DNA from: Streptomyces sp. SJL17-4
GTDB lineage: Bacteria; Actinomycetota; Actinomycetes; Streptomycetales; Streptomycetaceae
DNA: 64,000 nucleotides
Reading direction: 5' to 3'
NCBI RefSeq assembly: GCF_036826855.1
Contig: NZ_CP104578.1
Span: 1,426,001-1,490,000, forward strand
The notes beneath the pieces were generated by a model, which saw only the letters and a program-made list of their open reading frames with translations, had not been told where the DNA came from and did no database searches. A program made the translations under genes and the position numbers. Shown here piece after piece: positions 1 to 8,283 of the stretch. The stretch's first letter is position 1, and each line of letters starts with the position of its first letter.

Positions 1-558
1 CCGGACCAGTTCATGTTCTGGAGCGTCCACGACCACCCGGACGGCCGCAACCGGGCGGGCGTCCGGCCCGGGACCGCCGCGGGCGGTCCCCAGCGTCGCG
101 GCGGACTCCATGTCGACGGCGATGGCGCCGGTGGCCCGCAGCGCGGCCCGCTCCGGGCCGCGCACCACGTGGTCGGAGCCGGTCAGCGGCCCGGTGTGGA
201 CGGCCCGCCCGGGTACGGCCCTGACCAGGGCCTTCACCAGGAGCTCGGTCCCGGTGCAGGAGATCGTGCCGTCGGGACCGCGGGTCTCGTCGGCGACGAT
301 CAGGTCGCCCGGGTGCATCCCCGGCGCGAGCCCCGCGCAGAAGCCGGAGGCGATGACGGCGGCGTCCTGCCATCCGTGCTCGCCGAGGGCCCGGGAGACG
401 GCCCGGCGGGCCCGGTCGGGCCCCATGCCCGTACGGAGCACGGTGACGGGCCCGGAGGCGCCGGCCCGGTCGCCGCTGCGCAGGGCGAGCTGCTCGATGC
501 CGAGGGCGCAGGCGATCAGCAGCGGCGGTGGGGCGCCGGGGCCCGGCTCGCGCCCCAT
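1..558 (-). CDS. hpnG: HpnG-like phosphorylase, partial (runs off left edge)
   Basis: Nucleoside-phosphorylase-superfamily protein of the hopanoid pathway. Known HpnG proteins remove adenine from adenosylhopane to give ribosylhopane, the step after the radical-SAM enzyme HpnH. The visible 186 residues include a glycine-rich strand (ASGFCAGL) and the superfamily motif VDMESAA at about residues 161-167, whose Met-Glu pair binds the ribose. The ATG overlaps the shc stop by one base (TGATG), so translation is probably coupled to shc. The C-terminus is beyond the window, as hpnH would be. Family assignment rests on the motif plus the operon; a generic phosphorylase is the alternative. Confidence 0.85.
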   Translation of the reverse strand, partial: MGREPGPGAPPPLLIACALGIEQLALRSGDRAGASGPVTVLRTGMGPDRARRAVSRALGEHGWQDAAVIASGFCAGLAPGMHPGDLIVADETRGPDGTISCTGTELLVKALVRAVPGRAVHTGPLTGSDHVVRGPERAALRATGAIAVDMESAATLGTARGGPGPDARPVAAVRVVVDAPEHELVR

Positions 559-2585
559 CAGCGGGCCTTGCCGGGCGAGGGCTCCCCGTACACGTAGCGT
601 CCGAGCGCCGTGAGCGGGAAGACCTGACGGTAGAGGTGGTAGTTGATCGAGAAGTCCCAGGGGAAGCCGGTGCCCGTGAAGTACGGCTCGTCCCAGGAGC
701 CGTCCTCGCGCTGGGTCTCGGCCAGCCAGGCGACGCCCCGCCGGACGGGTTCGGAGTCCCGCTCGCCGGCCGCCAGGAGGGCGATCAGCGCCCAGGCGGT
801 CTGGGAGGCGGTGGAGGCGCCGCGCCCGATCCACTCCTCGTCGTGGTACGAGCGGAGGTCCTCGCCCCAGCCGCCGTCCTCGTTCTGGACGGACCCGAGC
901 CAGCGGACGGCCCGGCGGACGGCCGGATGGGAGACGGGGAGGCCGGCCGCGGTGAGCGCGGGGAGCACCGAGCCGGTGCCGTACACGTGGTTGACGCCCC
1001 AGCGGCCGAACCAGGCGCCGTTCGGCTCCTGTGCGGCGAGCAGCCAGTCGATTCCCCTGCGGGTACGCGGGTCCTCGGCCAGTCCCTCGAAGGCGAGCAT
1101 CTCCACCACATGCGCGGTCACGTCGGCGGAGGGCGGGTCGATCACCTCGCCGAAGTCGCAGAACGGCAGCTTGTTGGGGAGGACGCTGGTGTTGTCGGCG
1201 TCGAAGGCGCCCCAGGCGCCGCCCTTCGACTGCATACCGAGCGTCCACCGCGCGCCGCGGGCGACGGCCGCCTCCAGCCGCGCGGGGTCGGGGTGCCTGA
1301 CCCTGCGGAAGGCGAGGAGGACCTCGGCGGTGTCGTCGATGTCGGGGTAGTTGTCGTTGTGGAACTCGAACGCCCAGCCGCCCGGGGGCAGTCCGGGCCG
1401 CCGTACGGCCCAGTCCCCGGTCCGGGTGATCTCCTCGTCGAGCATCCAGTCGACGGCCTTCACCAGGGCCGGGTGGTCGGGTGCGAGACCGGCGTCGGCC
1501 AGCGCGATGGTGGCGAGGCAGGTGTCCCAGACGGGCGACTGGCAGGCCTCGATCATCCGCGAGCCGTCCTCGCGCCACACGGCGAACCGGTCGAGCGACG
1601 CGAGTCCGGCCCGCATGACGGGATGCTGGAGGTCGTAGCCGAGGAGGTGGAGGGCGATGACCGAGTAGACGGCGGGGGGCTGGATGCCGCCCCAGCAGCC
1701 GTCGTTCTCCTGGCGCTCGATGATCCAGCGCGCGGCCTGGTTCATCGCGGTCCTGCGCACGGCGCGCGGCGCCACCCGGTGGTAGACGTGCAGCGCCTTG
1801 TCGAGGCGCTGGAAGAGCCCGTCCCAGCCGGTGACCGGGGCGAGCGGCCGGGGCGGGCTGGGCAGGTCCGGGTCGGTGTGCAGCTCGTCGAGCGGAAAGG
1901 GCGCGGGCCGGACCGGGCGCTTCGCGGAGACCACGGTGAGCGGCACGATGGTCTGCCGGGCCCAGCAGCCGAAGTCGTAGATGTTGAGCGGGAACCACTT
2001 GGGCAGGAAGAGCAGTTCCGGGGGCAGCTCGGGCAGGTCCTCCCAGCGCCACCAGCCGAAGAGGGCGAGCCAGATCCTGGTGAAGACCCGGGCGGAGGCG
2101 ATGCCGCCGCCCGCGCGGACCCAGGCGGAGGCCCGGGCCATGTGCGGGGCCTCGGGCGGGTCCCCGGCGAGCCGCAGGGCCACATAGGCCTCGACGGTGG
2201 CGGAGAGGTCGCCGGGCCCGCCGTAGAAGGTGGCCCAGGCGCCGTCCTCGCGCTGTTGGCGGCGGATGTGGAGGGCCGCGGCGTGCGTGGTGTCGGCGTC
2301 GAGGATGCCCAGGAACTGGCGGAGGAGGAGGTCCTCGGCGTCCATGGTGACGTTGGTCTCCAGGTCGCCCTTCCACCAGCCCTCGGGGTCCTGTCGGGCG
2401 AGCAGATGCCCGGCGGCCCGTTCCGCCGCCCGCGTGGCGGCCCCTTCGAGGCCGGACGCGTCGGGCGGGGCGGCCCCGCCGGGTCCCGGCGCGGCGACAC
2501 CACCGTGTCGGGGCTCGTTCGTCGTGCTGGCCGCGGCTGCCCGGGGGCCCACGGCCCCGGCGCTTCCGTCGGTCGTCGCTGTCAT
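558..2585 (-). CDS. shc: Squalene-hopene cyclase
   Basis: Cyclises squalene to hopene/hopanol, the committed step of hopanoid synthesis; a monotopic membrane enzyme. The 675-residue product has the usual family length. The protonating DXDD motif is present as DIDD at residues 415-418, and there are several QW-type repeats (for example QREDGAW, QNEDGGW, QREDGSW). The ATG at 2585 is chosen because an AAAGGGG ribosome-binding site lies six bases upstream; a longer in-frame extension to 2654 reads as non-coding Arg/Pro/Gly sequence. It is followed immediately by hpnG and preceded by the prenyl synthase across about 107 bp. Confidence 0.97.
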   Translation of the reverse strand: MTATTDGSAGAVGPRAAAASTTNEPRHGGVAAPGPGGAAPPDASGLEGAATRAAERAAGHLLARQDPEGWWKGDLETNVTMDAEDLLLRQFLGILDADTTHAAALHIRRQQREDGAWATFYGGPGDLSATVEAYVALRLAGDPPEAPHMARASAWVRAGGGIASARVFTRIWLALFGWWRWEDLPELPPELLFLPKWFPLNIYDFGCWARQTIVPLTVVSAKRPVRPAPFPLDELHTDPDLPSPPRPLAPVTGWDGLFQRLDKALHVYHRVAPRAVRRTAMNQAARWIIERQENDGCWGGIQPPAVYSVIALHLLGYDLQHPVMRAGLASLDRFAVWREDGSRMIEACQSPVWDTCLATIALADAGLAPDHPALVKAVDWMLDEEITRTGDWAVRRPGLPPGGWAFEFHNDNYPDIDDTAEVLLAFRRVRHPDPARLEAAVARGARWTLGMQSKGGAWGAFDADNTSVLPNKLPFCDFGEVIDPPSADVTAHVVEMLAFEGLAEDPRTRRGIDWLLAAQEPNGAWFGRWGVNHVYGTGSVLPALTAAGLPVSHPAVRRAVRWLGSVQNEDGGWGEDLRSYHDEEWIGRGASTASQTAWALIALLAAGERDSEPVRRGVAWLAETQREDGSWDEPYFTGTGFPWDFSINYHLYRQVFPLTALGRYVYGEPSPGKAR

Positions 2586-2692
2586 GGCTTCCCCTTTGCG
2601 CAGTCGGTTGCTTCTGCTTCTACGGGTCTGCCGTCGGCCGGCGCCGGGTGGCACCGGCCGGCGACCGCGAACTCATATCAGGGTGATGGTGA

Positions 2693-3793
2693 TCATCTCT
2701 TCCGTACGACGACGAAGTCGGCCAGCGCGGTGAGCTGCGCCCGCACCCGGGCGGGCATGTCCACCTCGTCGAGGGCCTCGATCGCGATCGTGTGCTGGCG
2801 GCGGGCCTCCTGGGAGGTCCACTCGCGTCCTCCGGCCTCCTCGATGAGGGCCGCGCGGGTGGCGAACTCCTCCTCGGAGAAGGTGTCGAAGTCATTGGAC
2901 TTGGCGTCCGCGGCGAGCAGTTCGCCGAGCCGCTCGGAGGCGGGGCCGCCGGCGGCGAGGGCGGCGACGACCGGCAGGGACTTCTTGCGCTGGCGCAGAT
3001 CGCTCCAGGTCTGCTTGCCGGTGGCCTCCGGGTCGCCCCAGATGCCGAGCAGGTCGTCGACGGCCTGGAAGGCGAGCCCGAGGTGGTACCCGTACTCCTC
3101 CAGCTTGTCGGCGGTGCGGTCGTCGGCCCCGCCGAGGACGGCGCCGATGGAGACCGCGCAGGCCAGCAGGGCGCCGGTCTTGTTGCCCTCCATCTCCAGG
3201 CACTCCTCGACGGTGACCCGCTCGCGGTGCTCGTAGGAGATGTCCTGTGCCTGGCCGTCGATGAGCTTGCGGCTGGCGGTGGTGAGCCGGCGGGTCGCCC
3301 GGCCGGCCTCCACCGTGCCGAGCTCCAGCAGGATCTCGTTGGCCAGGGCGAACAGGGCGTCGCCGACCAGGATGGCCTGCGCGGGGCCGTGCACCTTCCA
3401 CACGGTGTCGCGGTGGCGGCGCTGCTCGTCCCCGTCCATCAGGTCGTCGTGCAGCAGCGAGAAGTTGTGGACGAGCTCCACGGCGACGGCGCCGGGGATC
3501 CCGACCTCGGGGGCGACGCCCGCGGCCTCGGCCGACAGCAGGGCGAGCGCGGGGCGGACGGCCTTGCCGCTGTCCCCCTCCGTGGGGTTGCCCTGCGCGT
3601 CGATCCAGCCGAAGTGGTAGGCGGCCACGGTGTCCATGGGCGGCGCGAGGCGGTCGACGGCCGCCCGCAGTACGGGGGTGGACAGGGTCCGCCCCCGCTC
3701 CAGCAGTGCGGACACGTCCGCGGTGTCGACGGCCGGATTACCCGGCGGCACAGTCGGCACGGTCTCTCCTCTTGTTCCGGTACTCACACTCAT
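2693..3793 (-). CDS. Polyprenyl diphosphate synthase of the hopanoid operon
   Basis: Trans-type isoprenyl diphosphate synthase, cytosolic, 366 aa. The first aspartate-rich motif is DDLMD at about residues 116-120, followed by the conserved RR pair; the second is near residue 246 (QAVDDLLGIWGD). Within a hopanoid operon its likely job is to provide farnesyl diphosphate for squalene synthesis, though chain length cannot be read with certainty. Its ATG overlaps the hpnE stop by four bases (ATGA), so it is translationally coupled. The first 25 or so residues are a poorly conserved, Thr/Pro-rich leader. Confidence 0.93.
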   Translation of the reverse strand: MSVSTGTRGETVPTVPPGNPAVDTADVSALLERGRTLSTPVLRAAVDRLAPPMDTVAAYHFGWIDAQGNPTEGDSGKAVRPALALLSAEAAGVAPEVGIPGAVAVELVHNFSLLHDDLMDGDEQRRHRDTVWKVHGPAQAILVGDALFALANEILLELGTVEAGRATRRLTTASRKLIDGQAQDISYEHRERVTVEECLEMEGNKTGALLACAVSIGAVLGGADDRTADKLEEYGYHLGLAFQAVDDLLGIWGDPEATGKQTWSDLRQRKKSLPVVAALAAGGPASERLGELLAADAKSNDFDTFSEEEFATRAALIEEAGGREWTSQEARRQHTIAIEALDEVDMPARVRAQLTALADFVVVRKR

Positions 3794-5190
3794 GCCGCCT
3801 CCTGCAGCGGATGGTCATGGCGGCGGCCGAGGGCGGAGAGCGCGGCACCCGCGGCGCTGAAACCACTGCGGACGGCACCCTCCATGGTCGCGGGCCAGCC
3901 GGTGGCGGTCCAGGCCCCGGCCAGGAAGAGGCCCGGTGCCTGGGTGCGGGCGCCGGGGCGGAGCCGGCCGACGCCCGGGGTGGGGGCGAACGTGGCCGTC
4001 CGCTCCCTGGTGACGAAGAAGTCGCGGATCCCGGCGCCGCGCGCGGCGGGCAGCAGCCGCTCCAGCTCGGGGAGGTACGTGGCGCGCAGGGCGGCGACGG
4101 GTTCGTCGATCTCGTCCTGGGCTGCGGACTGGGAGACGGCGAGGTACTGGCCGCCGCCGGTGAGTCCGGAGGAGTCGGTGCGGTCGAAGACCCACTGCAC
4201 CGGGGAGCCGAGAGCGGTGAAGAACGGCCGCTTCAGCACCTTGCGGTCGTAGACCACGTGCAGGTTGAGGATGGGCGCGGTGGCGATGTCGAGGAGCCGG
4301 TCGGGGTCGTCGAGGGCGCCCTCGGGCAGCAGGCCGTGGGTCTCCTCCTGCGGTACGGCGAGGACGACGGCGTCCGCGACGAGCGTCTCGCCGGGTACGT
4401 CGACGGCCCAATGCCCGTCGTCGGTACGGGAGATCCGCTCGGCCTTGGTGCGGAGCGCGGTGCGCACCCCGAGGGCGTCGAGCTCCTTCGCGGCCCGGGT
4501 GTCGTGGAGTTCGCCGAGCGGGACGTGGGCCCAGCCGATGTCGGCGGCGCCCGGCTCGGAGAGGAGACCGGTCTTGAAGACCATGGCGGCCAGCCCCATG
4601 GAGGCCTGTGGGGCGGGGGCGTTGAGGGTGGGGATGCCGACCAGGTCCCAGAGGGCGTCGACGGTCCGCGGGGACTGCCCGTGCCGGCCGAGCCAGGTGG
4701 CGAAGTCGATGCCGTCGAGCGCCGGGTCGGCGGGGTCGAGCTTCTTCAGGGCGAGGGCGGCACGGCCGACGGAGGCCCGCTCGGCGAGCGAGAGGTGCGG
4801 GTAGGTCGCGAGGCTGCGCGCCAGGTGCAGCGGTACGGGGAGGTTGTCGCGGCGGATCCGGCCGAGCCGCGGCCCGCGCGGGTGCCCGACGTCGAGGACG
4901 GGGACGTCGAGGCGGTCCTGGAGGGGGGCGAGCCGGGCTGCGTCGACCCGGTCGAGGAACCAGCGGTAGGCGGTGCAGCAGCGCAGGTAGACGTGCTGGC
5001 CGTTGTCGACGGTGAGGTCGCCCCGGCGGAAGGAGAAGGCGAGGCCGCCGAGCCGGGGCCTGCCCTCCAGGAGGGTGACGCCGACTCCGGCGTCGGCGAG
5101 CTGGAGGGCCGCGGTGATCCCGGCGAGCCCGCCGCCGACGACGACGGCCTGCGGCTGCCGGGTGTGCTGCCCGGTTCCTTCGTGGGTCAC
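3790..5190 (-). CDS. hpnE: Hydroxysqualene dehydroxylase HpnE
   Basis: FAD-dependent amine-oxidase-type enzyme that reduces hydroxysqualene to squalene, the third step of the HpnCDE route. The dinucleotide-binding motif VVVGGGLAGI lies at about residues 16-25, followed by the second family motif (LEGRPRLGGLAFSF), and the protein ends with the FAD-binding GAWTATGWPATMEGAVRSG region. I chose the GTG at 5190 (466 aa), because sequence upstream in this frame is low-complexity and another short ORF occupies that space in a different frame. The start shares four bases (GTGA) with the stop of that short ORF. Confidence 0.92.
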   Translation of the reverse strand: MTHEGTGQHTRQPQAVVVGGGLAGITAALQLADAGVGVTLLEGRPRLGGLAFSFRRGDLTVDNGQHVYLRCCTAYRWFLDRVDAARLAPLQDRLDVPVLDVGHPRGPRLGRIRRDNLPVPLHLARSLATYPHLSLAERASVGRAALALKKLDPADPALDGIDFATWLGRHGQSPRTVDALWDLVGIPTLNAPAPQASMGLAAMVFKTGLLSEPGAADIGWAHVPLGELHDTRAAKELDALGVRTALRTKAERISRTDDGHWAVDVPGETLVADAVVLAVPQEETHGLLPEGALDDPDRLLDIATAPILNLHVVYDRKVLKRPFFTALGSPVQWVFDRTDSSGLTGGGQYLAVSQSAAQDEIDEPVAALRATYLPELERLLPAARGAGIRDFFVTRERTATFAPTPGVGRLRPGARTQAPGLFLAGAWTATGWPATMEGAVRSGFSAAGAALSALGRRHDHPLQEAA

Positions 5191-5339
5191 ACGGCCTCCG
5201 ATCGGGTCGGCACGGAAAGGGTCGGCGCGGAAAGGGTCGACGTGGTCGGGGCTGCCGCGGCCCGGGCCGCCCACGGCAGGGACGCCGGTGCGGCACCCGA
5301 GGTTGCCCGGCGGGCGGGGGCGGCGGCGTACGGACGCAT
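5187..5339 (-). CDS. Small 50-aa ORF coupled between hpnD and hpnE
   Basis: A 50-codon ORF that exactly fills the hpnD-hpnE gap: its ATG overlaps the hpnD stop (TGATG) and its TGA overlaps the hpnE GTG (GTGA). The product begins MRPYAAAPARRATSG, is rich in Ala, Thr, Ser and Pro, and has no predicted membrane segment. A 15-bp near-repeat near 5205-5245 yields TLSAPTLSVPT. It may be only a translational bridge carrying ribosomes into hpnE. It could also belong to one of the short Streptomyces DUF families (DUF6380 is one I would compare). No function is assigned. Confidence 0.45.
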   Translation of the reverse strand: MRPYAAAPARRATSGAAPASLPWAARAAAAPTTSTLSAPTLSVPTRSEAV

Positions 5340-6289
5340 CAGGCACGCCTCCTGACGGCGCGCCGGGCGACGGTGCGGGTGTCCAGGCCCGAGAGGCCAC
5401 GCACCGCGACGTACGCCTTCTCGCGGCCCGGCAGCGAGACGCGGCCGCGCAGCACGGCCTCGGGGTCGCGTTCGATCCGGTCGAGGAGACGGCGGTAGAT
5501 GCCGGCCATGGCGGCGACACAGGCGCCGCTGCGCCGGTCGAGCATGGGCAGCAGCCGGTAGCCCTCCGCGAACAGGGCGCGGGCGCGCCGCACTTCGAAG
5601 TGGACGAGCCCGGCGAAGTCGGCGCCGGCGGGCGGCTTCTCGCCGCCGAAGCCCTCGCCGCAGCCGAACTTGGCGAGGTCGTCGGCGGGCAGATAGGTCC
5701 GCCCGTTCCCGGCGTCCTCGCGTACGTCCCTGAGGATGTTGGTGAGTTGGAGCGCGAGGCCCAGGGTGTCGGCGTACTCGGGTGCGCGGTCGGCGCCCGG
5801 GGCGCCGGGCTGGGTGCCGAAGACGCCGAGGGAGATCCGGCCGATCGCCCCGGCGACGCAGCGACAGTAGACCTTGAGGTCGTCCCAGGTCTCGTAGGTC
5901 GCGCCGTGCACGTCCATGAGGACGCCGTCGATGAGTTCGTCGAGGCCGCCGAGCGGGATCGGGAAGCGGCGGGCCGAGTCGGCGAGGGCGACGGCGACGG
6001 GGTCGGTGTCGTCCTCGTCGACCTTCCCGTCGCGGATCCGGTCGAGCAGGGCGCGGGTGGCCTCCAGGCGTTCCTGCTTGGCCTCGGGCGCGAGGGTGCC
6101 GTCTCCGATGTCGTCGACGCGCCGGGAGAACGCGTACAGAGCGGACATCGCCTGGCGCTTCTCGGTCGGCAGCAGCCGGATTCCGTAGGCGAAGTTCCGC
6201 GCCTGCTGTCCGGTGACCGCCTCGCAGTAGCTGTAGGCGGCCTGGACCGGTGCGGACGGCTGGGGCTGTGCCTCCACGGTCGCGCTCAC
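5339..6289 (-). CDS. hpnD: Presqualene diphosphate synthase HpnD
   Basis: Squalene/phytoene-synthase-fold enzyme that condenses two farnesyl diphosphates to presqualene diphosphate, 316 aa. Both Mg-binding aspartate motifs are visible: DDIGD at about 59-63, and a second DVRED following NILR. The GTG at 6289 is chosen because it overlaps the hpnC stop by four bases (GTGA) and opens on the conserved family N-terminus; farther upstream in frame is shadow sequence of hpnC. Downstream is the small coupled ORF, then hpnE. Confidence 0.95.
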   Translation of the reverse strand: MSATVEAQPQPSAPVQAAYSYCEAVTGQQARNFAYGIRLLPTEKRQAMSALYAFSRRVDDIGDGTLAPEAKQERLEATRALLDRIRDGKVDEDDTDPVAVALADSARRFPIPLGGLDELIDGVLMDVHGATYETWDDLKVYCRCVAGAIGRISLGVFGTQPGAPGADRAPEYADTLGLALQLTNILRDVREDAGNGRTYLPADDLAKFGCGEGFGGEKPPAGADFAGLVHFEVRRARALFAEGYRLLPMLDRRSGACVAAMAGIYRRLLDRIERDPEAVLRGRVSLPGREKAYVAVRGLSGLDTRTVARRAVRRRA

Positions 6290-7197
6290 CCCTCTCTCCG
6301 CGCCCGGAGCAGAACCGCTCCCGCCTGGCGCATCAGGCTCGGCTTGGTGGCCTTCGGTGGGCCGGTCAGCACGTCGTATCCGGCGTCGGTGATCGCGTCG
6401 AGTGCCGCGAGTCCCCCGGCGGTGAAGCCCGCCAGGAGGAGGCGGAGCCGGCCGTGGACGCTGCCGACGAGCGGGGCGCCCGCGTGGAGCAGCTCGCGGG
6501 CCCGCTCGGCCTCGAAGGCGATCAGGGCACGGACCGAGGCTCCCGCGGTGGGCCGGGCGAGGTCGTCCTCGGTGACGTGGAACCGCTTGAGGTCCTCGGC
6601 GGGGAGGTAGACGCGGTCGTCGGCGAGGTCCTCGGCGACGTCCTGGAGGTGCTCGACGATCTGGAGGGCGGTGCAGATCTCGTCGGAGCGCCTGATCCGC
6701 TCGGGGGTGTCGGTGCCGGTGATGGCGAGGACGAGCCGCCCGACGGGGTTGGCGGAGAGCTCGCAGTACGCGAGGAGGTCGTCGTAGGTCTCGTAGCGGC
6801 CGACCTGCTGGTCCTGGCGGTTGGCGGCGATCAGGCCGAGGAACGGCTCGGGGGTGAGCCCGCACCGGCGCACGGTCGGCAGCAGGCCCTGGAGGAGGGG
6901 GTGACGCGGGGTGCCGTCGAAGACGCGGTGGAGGTCGGCCTCGAAGGCGTCGAGGAAGGCGAGCCGGTCCTGCGCCGTCGCCGGGTCGAGACCGAGGTGG
7001 CGCGCGTCGGCGCCACCGGGGGCGAGGTCGCCGTCTCCGATGTCGTCGACGAGGCGGGCGAAGCCGTAGACGGCCATCAGGTCGTCCCGCCAGGCCCGGG
7101 GCAGGAAGAAGGGCGCCACGGGGAAGTTCTCGTCCGCGGCCTTGCCGAGGGTGGCGCGCGAGGAGGCGTCGGTGCGCGCCTGCCGGGTGTCCGTCAC
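6286..7197 (-). CDS. hpnC: Hydroxysqualene synthase HpnC
   Basis: Second squalene-synthase-fold enzyme of the HpnCDE pathway; it converts presqualene diphosphate to hydroxysqualene. The 303-aa product has DDIGD at about 51-55 and a second Asp motif in EHLQDVAEDL. The start is GTG at 7197, overlapping by four bases the stop of a 20-codon ORF, so this is the first enzyme gene of the operon. HpnC and HpnD sit side by side as usual and are separable here because HpnC carries the ENFPVAPFFLP N-terminus. Confidence 0.94.
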   Translation of the reverse strand: MTDTRQARTDASSRATLGKAADENFPVAPFFLPRAWRDDLMAVYGFARLVDDIGDGDLAPGGADARHLGLDPATAQDRLAFLDAFEADLHRVFDGTPRHPLLQGLLPTVRRCGLTPEPFLGLIAANRQDQQVGRYETYDDLLAYCELSANPVGRLVLAITGTDTPERIRRSDEICTALQIVEHLQDVAEDLADDRVYLPAEDLKRFHVTEDDLARPTAGASVRALIAFEAERARELLHAGAPLVGSVHGRLRLLLAGFTAGGLAALDAITDAGYDVLTGPPKATKPSLMRQAGAVLLRARREG

Positions 7198-7256
7198 AGG
7201 TCACTGCCCGACGGAGGGACGGCGAGACCCTCGTGGAGCTGGAGATTCTGCGTCAT
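7194..7256 (-). CDS. Possible 20-aa leader ORF in front of hpnC
   Basis: ATG at 7256 and TGA at 7196-7194 encode MTQNLQLHEGLAVPPSGSDL. The stop overlaps the hpnC GTG as GTGA, the same coupling used at several other junctions of this operon. That arrangement suggests that translation of a short leader delivers ribosomes to hpnC. No run of regulatory codons or obvious attenuator hairpin was seen. It may be a chance ORF. Confidence 0.35.
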   Translation of the reverse strand: MTQNLQLHEGLAVPPSGSDL

Positions 7257-7510
7257 GGCCGTCACGTCTCCCGTTCTACACTGCCGAGTCAATCCATCCT
7301 ATTTCGGACACGCCGCCGACCCCTGCCCGTAGAGCCGCCGCATGGAGGCCCGATGGTCGTGGGGTATCGCCCTACTTGCCGCGAAACAGACCGGTCCAGC
7401 TTACGTTGCACGACGACCGTCGCCATTCCGGGGGGCCGGGCGTCCCGGACATCACCCGTACGAGTCGTCAACCCTCCGACACCGTAAGGAAGTTCGGCTT
7501 CCCGGTGAGG
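7257..7510. other. Intergenic region between the TetR gene and the hopanoid operon
   Basis: About 250 bp without a convincing gene. Reading toward the hopanoid operon (minus strand) there is a TTGACT hexamer at 7287-7292 and a TAGAAC hexamer at 7273-7278. Their spacing (8 bp) does not fit a normal -35/-10 pair, so the promoter remains undefined. A GC-rich imperfect hairpin near 7426-7450 could terminate the TetR transcript. Short ORFs on both strands here have no supporting start signals. Confidence 0.5.
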
Positions 7511-8158
7511 TCAGAGGGCGCGCGTGCCGGAGACGACCATGGCGAGGGTCGTCTCGACGACGGCGTTCCTGCGCTGCACGGGAAGGCGCCGAAGCGGCCC
7601 GTCGAGCAGCAGAAGTGACAGTCCGTGCACGGCCGACCACGCGGCGGCACCCGCGGCCGGACGGACGGCGGGTCGTGGGGTGCCTACGCGGGCGAGGCCC
7701 TCAAGGGCGTCCCGGAGCAGGGTGAACGCGCGGACCTCGGGTTCGGGCGCCTGCCGCTCCGGCATCGGCCCGGCCGTTCCGTCCGGGCGGGCCACGCAGA
7801 ACGCGGCGCGGTAGAGACCGGGCTGGTCGACGGCGAAGCCGACGTACCCCCGGCAGAGGGCGGCGACCCGGCGCTCCGCGGCGAGGGCGGGATCGTCGGC
7901 CCCGGGCTCGCGGCCCGCGGCCCGCTCCATGGCGTCGGCGAGGACGCACTGGGCGTGGGTCCTGACGGTGCGGAGGAGTTCGCCCCGTCCGTCGAAGTGC
8001 CGGTAGGCGGCGGTCGGCGAGACGCCGACCCGGCGGGCCGCCTCGCGCAGGACGACCCGTTCGGGGCCGCCCTCGGTGGCGAGGTCGACGGCGGCGCAGA
8101 TCAGCGCGTTGCGCAGATCGCCGTGGTGGTAGGTCTTTCCCCCCGAGATCGCTGCCAT
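7511..8158 (-). CDS. TetR/AcrR-family transcriptional regulator with WHG-type C-domain
   Basis: Putative repressor, 215 aa. The N-terminal TetR helix-turn-helix spans about residues 10-60 (YHHGDLRNAL, then VSPTAAYRHF as recognition helix). The C-terminal half contains a Trp-x-x-x-His-Gly pattern (AAWSAVHGLSLLL) typical of TetR_C WHG domains. It lies upstream of, and in the same direction as, the hopanoid operon, but a gap of over 250 bp leaves its target open; it could also autoregulate or act elsewhere. No clean palindrome was found next to its own start. Confidence 0.88.
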   Translation of the reverse strand: MAAISGGKTYHHGDLRNALICAAVDLATEGGPERVVLREAARRVGVSPTAAYRHFDGRGELLRTVRTHAQCVLADAMERAAGREPGADDPALAAERRVAALCRGYVGFAVDQPGLYRAAFCVARPDGTAGPMPERQAPEPEVRAFTLLRDALEGLARVGTPRPAVRPAAGAAAWSAVHGLSLLLLDGPLRRLPVQRRNAVVETTLAMVVSGTRAL

Positions 8159-8226
8159 GGGCTCATCCTGCCCGATGTTGCCAGCATGAACATTCCAGGT
8201 GGCGGCGCGACGCGCGGAAAACGGAA

Positions 8227-8256
8227 GAGCCCCTACCGGATTTCCGGCAGGGGCTC
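8227..8256 (-). terminator. Hairpin terminator after the ABC-transporter ATPase gene
   Basis: Arms GAGCCCCT and AGGGGCTC (8 bp) continue, after one mismatch, into CCGG/CCGG around an ATTT loop. It sits 28 bp beyond the ATPase stop and ends the 8284-15282 transcription unit; no T-tract is present, as is common in Streptomyces. Confidence 0.7.
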
Positions 8257-8283
8257 CTCGCGGGGACTGATGTCCGGCAGGCC

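Noticed and set aside
528..3236. A 902-codon open frame on the plus strand through shc and the prenyl synthase
   Set aside because: It is the antisense of two clearly identified genes; high GC suppresses stop codons in such frames, and the translation has no recognisable domain.
3706..5355. A 549-codon plus-strand open frame opposite hpnE
   Set aside because: Antisense shadow of hpnE; Gly/Glu/Val-rich composition without domains.
7257..7510. TTGACT and TAGAAC hexamers considered as the hopanoid promoter
   Set aside because: Spacing is only 8 bp and no suitable partner exists at 16-19 bp for either, so no promoter is called.
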